Positions 1 through 6,115 of a DNA stretch of 6,115 nucleotides are shown here, piece by piece. The translations under genes and the position numbers were made by a program. Source of the stretch: Candidatus Phascolarctobacterium caballi (GTDB lineage: Bacteria > Bacillota > Negativicutes > Acidaminococcales > Acidaminococcaceae); NCBI GenBank assembly GCA_018065225.1, contig JAGHTS010000211.1, positions 1 through 6,115 of the forward strand. Reading direction: 5' to 3'. Each line of letters opens with the position of its first letter. Within the stretch, counting starts at the first letter, position 1. The notes beneath the pieces are model-generated. The model was given only the letters and a program-made list of their open reading frames with translations. It was not told where the DNA came from and did no database searches.

Positions 1-2
1 AC

Positions 3-2564
3 AATAAACTTCGCCAACAATATATTGCCGAAATTGAACAACTTCCTTATGGGGAAGCGGTTTTGGTTTTGCCCAACCGCACTTTGCAAAATGATGTGAA
101 ATTGCACCACATGATTAAGTGTATCGGGTTGGACACTTTGGCATTGGAAATCGGCAATGCTGGAGGTGCCACCAATTTTGAACTGCTGAACCGTCAGGCA
201 CAGGAACTGATTGTCAACAAAATTTTGCAAGAACATAAAAGCGAACTGCAATATTTCCACGTCCTGCTGAACAAACAGGGATTAGTCAAAGCGTTAGCCA
301 ACCTGTTTACAGAATTACGCCGTTGTCATGTCAATGACGCCGAAGAACTGCAAACTGTTTTTGAACTGTGGGCAGACAACAAAAACGGTGCCGATGCCGA
401 CCTTTTGTTGACCAATGTTCCTGTTGCCAAAAACCACGATATCGTTCTTCTGTATTCTTCTTACCTTACTTATTTGGAAAAGCATAACCTGTACGATTTG
501 GAGGGGCAGTTCAGTTTTGCCATTGACAATATGCATAATCTTGACAAACTGCCCTATAAAAAGATTTACCTTTCGGATATGCCCTTTTTGAACCAGTTGC
601 AAACTGATTTTATCAATGCTTTGGGCAAAAAAGCACAAATAACCTTTGTGCCGGATTTTGATTTTAGGCAATCTTTAAAAGAGTTTTCTGCAACACAGCC
701 AAATGTTATGTTCCGCAAATACAGCAGCCACCGTGACGAAATATTGGGTACGCTGACGGAAATCCGTCACTTGCTGGACAATAATATTCCTGCGGAAAAA
801 ATTGCTATTATAGTCAGCAAATTAGACAGTTTTACGGGTGTCAGCCAACTGGCAGAAAATTATGGCATCCCTGTCACCCTGCCCCAACAAATCACATTGG
901 CTCTGCAACCTTTATTTTTGCAAACCATAGAACAAATTTCCGGGTATGATACTGTTGCCGGTTTTCAAAAACAACTTCAAGAATATTTGAACAAACTAAA
1001 CTTGCAACCCCAATTAGGCAAAGATTATCAGGACGGCAAAATCACTTTGCAGGAAATTCAGACCCATCTGTCGGCACAGGACGGCATTACCGCCTGCATG
1101 AATGAACTGCAAAAAAGTTATACTTTAAGCGGTATGGCAGAAGAAAAATTGTCCGCCACCGTTTACCAAAATTTGCTGCGGGATATTGCCGCCAAGAAAA
1201 AACTGACACTTGCCAAAAGCATTTTGACGGGAGTTACCTTAACCGAGCAAATCAATGCAGTAGGCAAAGAATATGATTACCTTTTTATTTTGGGAATGAA
1301 TGACGGGGAATTTCCCTCCCCCATTTATGACAACTGGATTTACACCGACAACGAAAGATCACTTTTACACAGTTTGGGTTTTGAACTGCCTTTGGCAAGG
1401 GAGCGTTATACCAAAAACGCTTTAACTTTCCTAATGGTTTTGCAAACGGGCAGGCAACAAATCGTTTGCAGTTGGGCAGAAGAAGACAAACCGGCACAAT
1501 GCACTTTTGCCGACGAATTATTACGTCTGTACAATACAGAAGTTGAGGACAGACGCGGGCAGGAATTTCCCCATATTGAAAAATGCCTTATGCCCGACCA
1601 AGAAATTCAAAAACGGGTTAATGTTGACACTAAACGATGCAATGGGGACAATGCTTATTTGGGAATAATCGGCAGTCAAAAAATCAAACTCCCCGTTACC
1701 TATCGCGCCACCGAACTGGAAAACTTTGCCCAATGCCCATTTGCCTATCTGGCAAAATATCTTTGGCACCTTGACGACTACGAACAAGACGAAGATGTTC
1801 TGTCGCCTGCCGATGACGGGAGTTTGATGCACAAGACCTTAGAACTTTTTATTGATAGATATATTAAGAAACACCACAATGACAAAGGGCAGGCACTGCT
1901 CTATTCTGAATTGGGTGAAGACAAAAACACGGTTAAAACATTATTGCAGGCAGAGTTTGACACTGCTTTTGAAACTGCACTTAACAATATTGATGACAAA
2001 ATCAAAAAAAATGTCCTGCAAGAAAAACAACTGGCAAAAACCAAACTTTGGTTAGCCAAATGGTTTGAAAAAGATTTTGAAGAACAGTGGGACGAACCAG
2101 AAGTACGGCACATCTGTGTAGAACAAACTTTTGACAACATTAATTTGTGGGATAAAAATATCCGTCTTAAAGGACGTATTGACCTAATTGACGGGATTTA
2201 TAACGAGGACGGCTCCGCAAAAAAAATAATCGTTACCGATTACAAACGCTCAAACTTTCCCAAATTAAATACTGATTTGCAAATTGGCATATACCAACTG
2301 GCAGCACAATGGCTGGACAAAGTACCTGACTTGGCAAAAGACGGCGAGATGACTGGCAGTTATTACAGTTTGAAAAACTTGAAAGAATCTAAAAGACCAG
2401 TTGACAAAAAAGAATTTACAGACATCATAAAAGGTTATACCAATGACATTTTGGCAGGCAATTTTGACATCCGCAATTGTCGTGATTGCTCTGCTTTTTG
2501 CCCTTATTTAACTATTTGCCGTAAACAATTATTAACAGCACAGGTGGAAAACGATGGAGAATAA
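3..2564 (+). CDS. addB: AddB/RexB-like helicase-nuclease subunit, 5' partial
   Basis: Second subunit of the AddAB complex, which resects double-strand breaks in the cytoplasm for RecA-dependent repair. The frame is open to the window edge and the first in-window residues already form helix then strand (ending VLVLPNR), so the TTG at 63 is internal and the true start lies upstream. Numbering from that TTG: an AddB/RecC-like GMNDGEFP motif at 411-418; then a C-terminal PD-(D/E)XK nuclease with Cys558 (FAQCPF), GSLMHKTLE with His590, GRIDLID at 704-710 (Asp707), DYK at 726-728 and QIGIY at 740-744. Cys806, 809, 813 and 819 close the domain; with Cys558 they resemble the AddB 4Fe-4S staple. About 853 residues are visible, well below B. 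subtilis AddB (about 1,166). By alignment logic a Walker A, if present, falls just outside the window. It overlaps addA by 11 bp, suggesting translational coupling. Alternative name: PD-(D/E)XK nuclease family protein. Confidence 0.85.
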   Translation, partial: NKLRQQYIAEIEQLPYGEAVLVLPNRTLQNDVKLHHMIKCIGLDTLALEIGNAGGATNFELLNRQAQELIVNKILQEHKSELQYFHVLLNKQGLVKALANLFTELRRCHVNDAEELQTVFELWADNKNGADADLLLTNVPVAKNHDIVLLYSSYLTYLEKHNLYDLEGQFSFAIDNMHNLDKLPYKKIYLSDMPFLNQLQTDFINALGKKAQITFVPDFDFRQSLKEFSATQPNVMFRKYSSHRDEILGTLTEIRHLLDNNIPAEKIAIIVSKLDSFTGVSQLAENYGIPVTLPQQITLALQPLFLQTIEQISGYDTVAGFQKQLQEYLNKLNLQPQLGKDYQDGKITLQEIQTHLSAQDGITACMNELQKSYTLSGMAEEKLSATVYQNLLRDIAAKKKLTLAKSILTGVTLTEQINAVGKEYDYLFILGMNDGEFPSPIYDNWIYTDNERSLLHSLGFELPLARERYTKNALTFLMVLQTGRQQIVCSWAEEDKPAQCTFADELLRLYNTEVEDRRGQEFPHIEKCLMPDQEIQKRVNVDTKRCNGDNAYLGIIGSQKIKLPVTYRATELENFAQCPFAYLAKYLWHLDDYEQDEDVLSPADDGSLMHKTLELFIDRYIKKHHNDKGQALLYSELGEDKNTVKTLLQAEFDTAFETALNNIDDKIKKNVLQEKQLAKTKLWLAKWFEKDFEEQWDEPEVRHICVEQTFDNINLWDKNIRLKGRIDLIDGIYNEDGSAKKIIVTDYKRSNFPKLNTDLQIGIYQLAAQWLDKVPDLAKDGEMTGSYYSLKNLKESKRPVDKKEFTDIIKGYTNDILAGNFDIRNCRDCSAFCPYLTICRKQLLTAQVENDGE
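2542..2547 (+). promoter_or_regulatory. Ribosome binding site for addA
   Basis: AGGTGG lies 6 bases before the ATG at 2554 and inside the last codons of addB. It supports the ATG at 2554 as the addA start and reinitiation or coupled translation from addB, whose stop codon lies 8 bases beyond that ATG. Confidence 0.7.
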
Positions 2565-5500
2565 TTTATTACAGGACAAAGTAATTACTGTTATTGACAA
2601 TAACGTAGCCGTTTCTGCCGGGGCGGGCAGCGGCAAAACTTACAGTTTGGCAAAGCGTTACGTCTATATCTTGTTGCAACATCTGGAAAAAAACAAATTG
2701 AACATTACTGATATCGTGGCAGTAACCTTTACCCGTATGGCGGCTTTGGAAATGCGGGAGCGGGTAAGAACCTTTTTGCGTGAAGAAGTAAAAGAAAGCC
2801 CTGCATTGCAAGAATATTTGGACGAATTTGACAAAGCACAGATTGTTACTTTGGATTCCTTGCAAGGACGCATTTTACGCAGCCATCCCGTGGAAGCAGA
2901 ACTTGACCCTGATTTTGTCCTACTTGAAGGTGAAGAATACGAGGCATTGACCAACGAACTGACCCGCAAATTTTTACGCAACGAAGCGGCTAATAACAAT
3001 GAATATTTGACTGAACTGTTATGTTATTTTGACTTAAACAGTTTGCACAGTTATTTGCAAAAGGCACAACGGGAAAGACGGGTTTTCACTTTCAGTGATG
3101 AAAAATTATTAAAACCATACAATGCAGAAAAACATACTGTAGCCGCCTTTTTGCATTTGGCACGGCAGTACCATGATTTTATTGCTAAAGAATTGTCCAA
3201 ACAAAACATTTTGGGTCACGAAGATGTTACCGCCAAATGTGTCAAACTTTTAAAGGAACATGACCCAGTCCGCCACAGTTATCAAAAACAAATAAAATAT
3301 TTAATGGTAGATGAATTTCAGGACACCAATGATGCCCAACGGGAATTGGTTTACTTGTTATGTGGTGACAGCAATAATCCCACCGAAAACGATCAAGTGT
3401 TAAGTGGGAAAAAATTGTTTGTAGTTGGCGACATCAAACAATCTATATACAAATTTCGCGGGGCAGACGTAGAAGTATTCAAAAATGTCCAAGAAGCAAT
3501 CTTACGCAAACAGGGTGAACGGTTTACCCGCACAATAAACTACCGCAGTACTGATAAAATCTTAAATTTTGTAAATACAATTTTCAGTTCAAAATTATTA
3601 TTTGGTGACAATAACTTTGAGCAACTGGAACCGGCAAACGATCATATCAGTAACGACGAAAACAATTTTGAATATCCTGTTTTCAAAATGTTTTTCCCAA
3701 ATGGCATCACAGTCGGCCGTGACAAAAAGGAATTATTGGTTTGGGAAGCCGAACATGTGGCACGCCGTATTGAGGAACTGACATCTAACGGAGCCAAATA
3801 TGGTGACATTGCCATTCTTCTGCCCAAAATGACCAAAGTTAATATTCTTATACAAGCATTAGTAAACCACCACATTCCCTATGTTCAGTTAGGCGGCAGG
3901 GGTTTTTATCAAAAGCAGGAAATTTACGACATTCTCAATATTTTTAAAGTTCTCCATGAAAACAATCTGCTTGCCTTAATCGGTGCTTTACGCAGTCCCT
4001 ATTTTGGTTTAAGCGATATAGACATCAACAATCTGTTCCAAGAATATTATAAAAACAAATTCATCAAAATGACTGCCGAAAACAGTGCCAAACTATGCGA
4101 AGAATTTTTAAAACTGGAAGTATGCAGTCCGTTATTAAAACTGCGGACAATGTCACAACATTTGGGAATGGCGGAACTTTGGCAAAAAGTTTTTGAACAA
4201 CTGGCAGTCAGCCAAATTTTATTAAATCAGAAGAACGGCAAACAATTATTGGCAAATGTGGAAAAAATGCGGACGCTATCAACAACCTATTGTGAAAACA
4301 ACAAATGCGGATTAACAGACTGGTTAGAATTTTTAGATAAAGTAACAGCCGACAGCAAAGAAACCGAAGCAAATTTGCCGGCAGACACAGTAGTAAAAAT
4401 TATGACCATCCATAAATCAAAAGGGCTGGGATTTCCCCACGTCATCCTGCCATTTTTAGGCAATTCCAAAGGGACGTCAGAACAAATTTCTTTTGATATA
4501 GACACCAAAAACGGACTTTTAGGCATGAAAATACCCAACACGGACAATGCCAGTGTATGGGAACAATTTAAAACGCAAAACGATGAACTTGAAGCCGAAG
4601 AAGAAAAACGTAAACTTTATGTGGCAATAACCAGAGCCAAACAAACCCTATATATGTCCGGCAGTGCAAACAAACTGGAGGGTATAGAAAATAAAAACGA
4701 TTTTGCCTCATTACTGTGGCTGACAACACATATACAAATTGAAGTTCCACCTGTAGGCAGACAAAAAAAATCCCGTATACGCTGGGAGTTAAAACCAAAT
4801 TTAGTAAATTTGCATCAGGAAAATGTCGGTTATTTTACTCCTGACACAACATCAACCAACTGCCAACCAATTCAAAACAACCAACTTCCTATAACAACTC
4901 CCTATATTACAAACAAAAAAACACCATTAAACATTATCTTTTCACCTAGCATGTTACAAACTTATCTGCATTGTCAAAGGGAATATTTTTACAGATATGT
5001 ATGTGGGTTACCTTCATATTCCCAACAAAATATAACCGCCGACACCAATAAATTATCTGCGGCATTACAAGGAACAATTATCCACACAGCATTGGAACAT
5101 TATCACGGTAACAGTGAAAAGGCCTTTGGTTTGGCATTGACCTTATGTGATGCCAAATCAACAATTTGGCAGCCGGCAAAAATAATGTTTGAAAACTACC
5201 TGCAAAGTGATATATTTAAACAAATACCAAACAGTCACGAACGGGAACTCTCTTTTCAGCTCCCACTGGATAATGGCGTGTCTTTTAAAGGAGTTATTGA
5301 CTGCCTGTACCTTAAAGACGACAATACCTATGGCATAGTTGATTACAAAACAGGTTCAGTTCCACAAAAATTAAATGACGGATATGCTATGCAACTGGCA
5401 ATATACAGCCGTGCTGTCCAAACACTGAAAAAAACTTCTGTTAACAGTTTGGCACTACACTATTTGCAGGAATTAAAAGCGATAGAAATTACAGAAGATA

Positions 5501-5643
5501 AAAATCTATACAACCAAGCACTAAATTTAGCAAAGGAGATACAGGAAAAATATGCAGAAAATGATTTCATGGGTAATGGTAATTGCAAGTATTGCGCTTA
5601 TAACTATTTGTGTACTGCTTGCAGGTTGCAGCAAGAAAGTTAA
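2554..5643 (+). CDS. addA: AddA-type UvrD/RecB-family helicase-nuclease
   Basis: Motor and nuclease subunit of AddAB: ATP-driven 3'-5' superfamily 1A helicase joined to a PD-(D/E)XK nuclease. Motifs in order: Walker A AGAGSGKT at 22-29 (Lys28); motif Ia TFTRMAALEM; TLDSLQ near 99-104; Walker B DEFQDT at 253-258; motif III GDIKQSIYKFRGAD at 292-305; NYRS at 329-332; motif V MTIHKSKGLGFP at 617-628; motif VI VAITRAK at 690-696. A Gln/Asn/Thr/Pro-rich linker (about 758-795) leads to the nuclease: Cys807, GTIIHTALEH at 840-849 (His844), GVID at 913-916, DYKTG at 930-934 and Q947-x3-Y951. All key residues are present, so both activities should be intact. Unusually, Cys1011-x2-Cys1014-x5-Cys1020 follows the nuclease and, with Cys807, matches the iron-sulfur staple normally described in AddB. 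At 1,029 residues it is shorter than B. subtilis AddA (about 1,230). It starts inside addB, and its last 30 codons overlap the lipoprotein gene. RecB is less likely because the partner also has a nuclease domain. Confidence 0.92.
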   Translation: MENNLLQDKVITVIDNNVAVSAGAGSGKTYSLAKRYVYILLQHLEKNKLNITDIVAVTFTRMAALEMRERVRTFLREEVKESPALQEYLDEFDKAQIVTLDSLQGRILRSHPVEAELDPDFVLLEGEEYEALTNELTRKFLRNEAANNNEYLTELLCYFDLNSLHSYLQKAQRERRVFTFSDEKLLKPYNAEKHTVAAFLHLARQYHDFIAKELSKQNILGHEDVTAKCVKLLKEHDPVRHSYQKQIKYLMVDEFQDTNDAQRELVYLLCGDSNNPTENDQVLSGKKLFVVGDIKQSIYKFRGADVEVFKNVQEAILRKQGERFTRTINYRSTDKILNFVNTIFSSKLLFGDNNFEQLEPANDHISNDENNFEYPVFKMFFPNGITVGRDKKELLVWEAEHVARRIEELTSNGAKYGDIAILLPKMTKVNILIQALVNHHIPYVQLGGRGFYQKQEIYDILNIFKVLHENNLLALIGALRSPYFGLSDIDINNLFQEYYKNKFIKMTAENSAKLCEEFLKLEVCSPLLKLRTMSQHLGMAELWQKVFEQLAVSQILLNQKNGKQLLANVEKMRTLSTTYCENNKCGLTDWLEFLDKVTADSKETEANLPADTVVKIMTIHKSKGLGFPHVILPFLGNSKGTSEQISFDIDTKNGLLGMKIPNTDNASVWEQFKTQNDELEAEEEKRKLYVAITRAKQTLYMSGSANKLEGIENKNDFASLLWLTTHIQIEVPPVGRQKKSRIRWELKPNLVNLHQENVGYFTPDTTSTNCQPIQNNQLPITTPYITNKKTPLNIIFSPSMLQTYLHCQREYFYRYVCGLPSYSQQNITADTNKLSAALQGTIIHTALEHYHGNSEKAFGLALTLCDAKSTIWQPAKIMFENYLQSDIFKQIPNSHERELSFQLPLDNGVSFKGVIDCLYLKDDNTYGIVDYKTGSVPQKLNDGYAMQLAIYSRAVQTLKKTSVNSLALHYLQELKAIEITEDKNLYNQALNLAKEIQEKYAENDFMGNGNCKYCAYNYLCTACRLQQES
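4863..4948 (+). other. G-free tract in addA linker
   Basis: These 86 bases contain no G on the plus strand and, by hand count, about 26 C. They encode the low-complexity linker between the AddA motor and nuclease domains. The composition follows partly from Asn, Gln, Thr, Pro and Lys codons. The transcript here would be unstructured and richer in C than in G, which is the composition Rho prefers, but a regulatory role is only speculation. Confidence 0.5.
5533..5546 (+). promoter_or_regulatory. Ribosome binding region for the SNase lipoprotein
   Basis: AAGGAG (5533-5538) lies 13 bases before the ATG at 5552, rather far, and a shorter AGGA (5543-5546) lies 5 bases before it. Either could serve. 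The next in-frame ATGs (5561 and 5576) would remove the only basic residue of the signal peptide n-region, so 5552 is preferred. The site is inside addA coding sequence. Confidence 0.55.
5552..5629 (+). other. Lipoprotein signal peptide and lipobox
   Basis: Codons 1-26 of the SNase gene encode a hydrophobic segment ending in LLAGC. The lipobox Cys26 codon is TGC at 5627-5629. Signal peptidase II would cut before it after lipid attachment. The same DNA, in another frame, encodes AddA residues from 1000 onward, including Cys1011, 1014, 1020 and 1023. Confidence 0.85.
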
Positions 5644-6085
5644 ACAAAATACAACCGAGTATGTTGCACAAGTCAAATGGATTCATGACGGAGATACCGT
5701 AACCGTTATTGATGCTGAAAAACAGGAACACAAGTTGCGTCTTTATGCCATTGATGCCCCTGAACTGGCACAACGGGGCGGCAGGGAAAGCATGAAAAAT
5801 TTAATCGCCTTGCTACCAAAAAACAGCTGGGTCAACGTGGAAGTGGAAAACAAAGACCGTTACGGCAGGGAAGTTGCCACCATCTACCGTAAAGATGAGA
5901 ATATCAACCGCAGGCAAATTGCAGACGGGCAAGCATGGAACTACATAAAATACAACGAAAAATACATGGATGACTATACCCTGACCGAAAATTTGGCACA
6001 CAAACAAAAAAAAGGACTGTGGAAAGATGCCAATCCCCAACCGCCATGGGAATACCGCAAAACAAAGCGTGAAAAACAGCATTAA
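5552..6085 (+). CDS. Thermonuclease (SNase-like) lipoprotein
   Basis: Predicted secreted, membrane-anchored nuclease of the staphylococcal nuclease family, which cuts DNA and RNA with Ca2+. Residues 1-25 are a signal peptide: short n-region with Lys3, hydrophobic core, and lipobox LAGC with Cys26 as the lipidation site. Ser27 at +2 would allow outer-membrane sorting if the host has one. The SNase domain runs from about 36 to 170. DGDTV at 46-50 supplies Asp48; RLYAIDAPE at 63-71 supplies Arg63, Asp68 and Glu71; DRYGR at 102-106 supplies Arg106. These match S. aureus nuclease Asp21, Arg35, Asp40, Glu43 and Arg87. The family's C-terminal GLW and PPWEYRK elements are present, so the 177-residue protein looks complete and active. 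The gene overlaps addA by 92 bp in the +1 frame, so it is probably co-transcribed and translationally coupled. A role in extracellular DNA degradation or nucleotide scavenging is inferred from localisation only. Confidence 0.9.
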   Translation: MQKMISWVMVIASIALITICVLLAGCSKKVKQNTTEYVAQVKWIHDGDTVTVIDAEKQEHKLRLYAIDAPELAQRGGRESMKNLIALLPKNSWVNVEVENKDRYGREVATIYRKDENINRRQIADGQAWNYIKYNEKYMDDYTLTENLAHKQKKGLWKDANPQPPWEYRKTKREKQH

Positions 6086-6087
6086 GT

Positions 6088-6115
6088 TTGCGAATTAACA
6101 TAATATGTTGTATAA
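6088..6115 (+). promoter_or_regulatory. Possible promoter with inverted repeat in the spacer
   Basis: TTGCGA (6088-6093, 4 of 6 matches to a sigma-70 -35 box) is followed after exactly 17 bases by TATAA at the window end (6111-6115), a good start of a -10 box. The spacer holds a perfect inverted repeat, AACATA-A-TATGTT (6097-6109), placed as an operator would be. No gene is visible downstream, so the call rests on short motifs in AT-rich DNA. No terminator for the operon is seen in these 30 bases. Confidence 0.3.

Noticed and set aside
63..65. TTG as the addB start codon
   Set aside because: The frame is open upstream to the window edge with family-like sequence, no Shine-Dalgarno sequence stands before it, and it falls in the middle of a predicted strand.
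2004..2011. A8 tracts (also at 4763-4770 and 6006-6013) as frameshift sites
   Set aside because: The reading frame continues intact through each tract and the domains after them are complete, so nothing calls for slippage.
315..2140. Minus-strand open frames of 70-118 residues and a plus-strand one at 1852-2055 inside addB
   Set aside because: All lie inside a gene with strong domain evidence, show no recognisable domain, and are typical shadow frames.
2401..2429. TTGACA with a weak CATCAT -10-like box before addA
   Set aside because: TTGACA recurs by chance here because Phe/Leu/Ile-Asp-Lys/Asn codons produce it often; this pairing has a poor -10 box and lies within coupled genes.
2851..2868. 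TLDSLQ in place of the common TIHSFC motif of AddA
   Set aside because: Asp in place of His is seen in other RecB-like helicases (TIDSFF forms), so it is not evidence of a defect.
2569..4798. Minus-strand open frames of 76-111 residues inside addA
   Set aside because: They lie opposite well-conserved helicase motifs and have no recognisable product or convincing ribosome binding site.
5567..6101. Minus-strand open frames opposite the SNase gene
   Set aside because: Their Phe- and Cys-rich hydrophobic composition is what the antisense of Lys/Asn-rich coding sequence gives; the plus-strand SNase domain explains the region.
1..6115. CRISPR, Cas4 or dedicated phage-defence system
   Set aside because: The cysteine-staple nucleases resemble Cas4 domains but are fused to AddA and AddB helicase bodies. 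No repeats or defence genes are present.
1..6115. A Chi-like octamer for this AddAB
   Set aside because: Short words such as GGCAG and TTGGCAAA recur, but six kilobases of one operon cannot separate a Chi site from codon bias.

Overview
The window is one tightly packed plus-strand block of three genes with almost no intergenic DNA. It encodes both subunits of an AddAB-type (RexAB-type) ATP-dependent helicase-nuclease for double-strand break repair, followed by a small thermonuclease-like (SNase) lipoprotein. Layout: 3-2564, addB, whose 5' end lies outside the window; 2554-5643, addA, complete and overlapping addB by 11 bp; 5552-6085, the SNase lipoprotein, overlapping addA by 92 bp; 6086-6115, a 30-base tail holding a possible promoter with an embedded inverted repeat. 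No RNA gene, insertion sequence, CRISPR array, long repeat or rho-independent terminator was seen.

Function: AddA carries the complete set of superfamily 1 helicase motifs plus a C-terminal PD-(D/E)XK nuclease. AddB carries a helicase-like body and its own PD-(D/E)XK nuclease flanked by cysteines of the AddB iron-sulfur type. Nuclease domains in both subunits point to AddAB rather than RecBC, because RecC has no active nuclease. The complex would unwind and resect DNA ends for RecA loading. The third protein has a lipobox signal peptide and a full set of SNase catalytic residues, so it probably acts outside the cytoplasm. Its role beside AddAB is not obvious.

Organism: GC content is about 40% in the best of three 60-base lines I counted by hand, and lower (about 32%) in part of addA. 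Clear Shine-Dalgarno sequences (AGGTGG before addA, AAGGAG before the SNase gene) argue against Bacteroidota, which mostly lack them. An AddAB system and a lipoprotein with Ser at position +2 would fit an AT-rich Firmicute, possibly a diderm one (Negativicutes-like). This placement is a low-confidence inference.

Most notable points: AddA appears to carry its own AddB-like four-cysteine cluster, so both nuclease domains may hold iron-sulfur clusters. The whole signal peptide of the SNase lipoprotein is encoded out of frame inside the codons of that AddA cysteine cluster. The window looks like a variant of a known repair system, not an entirely new one.
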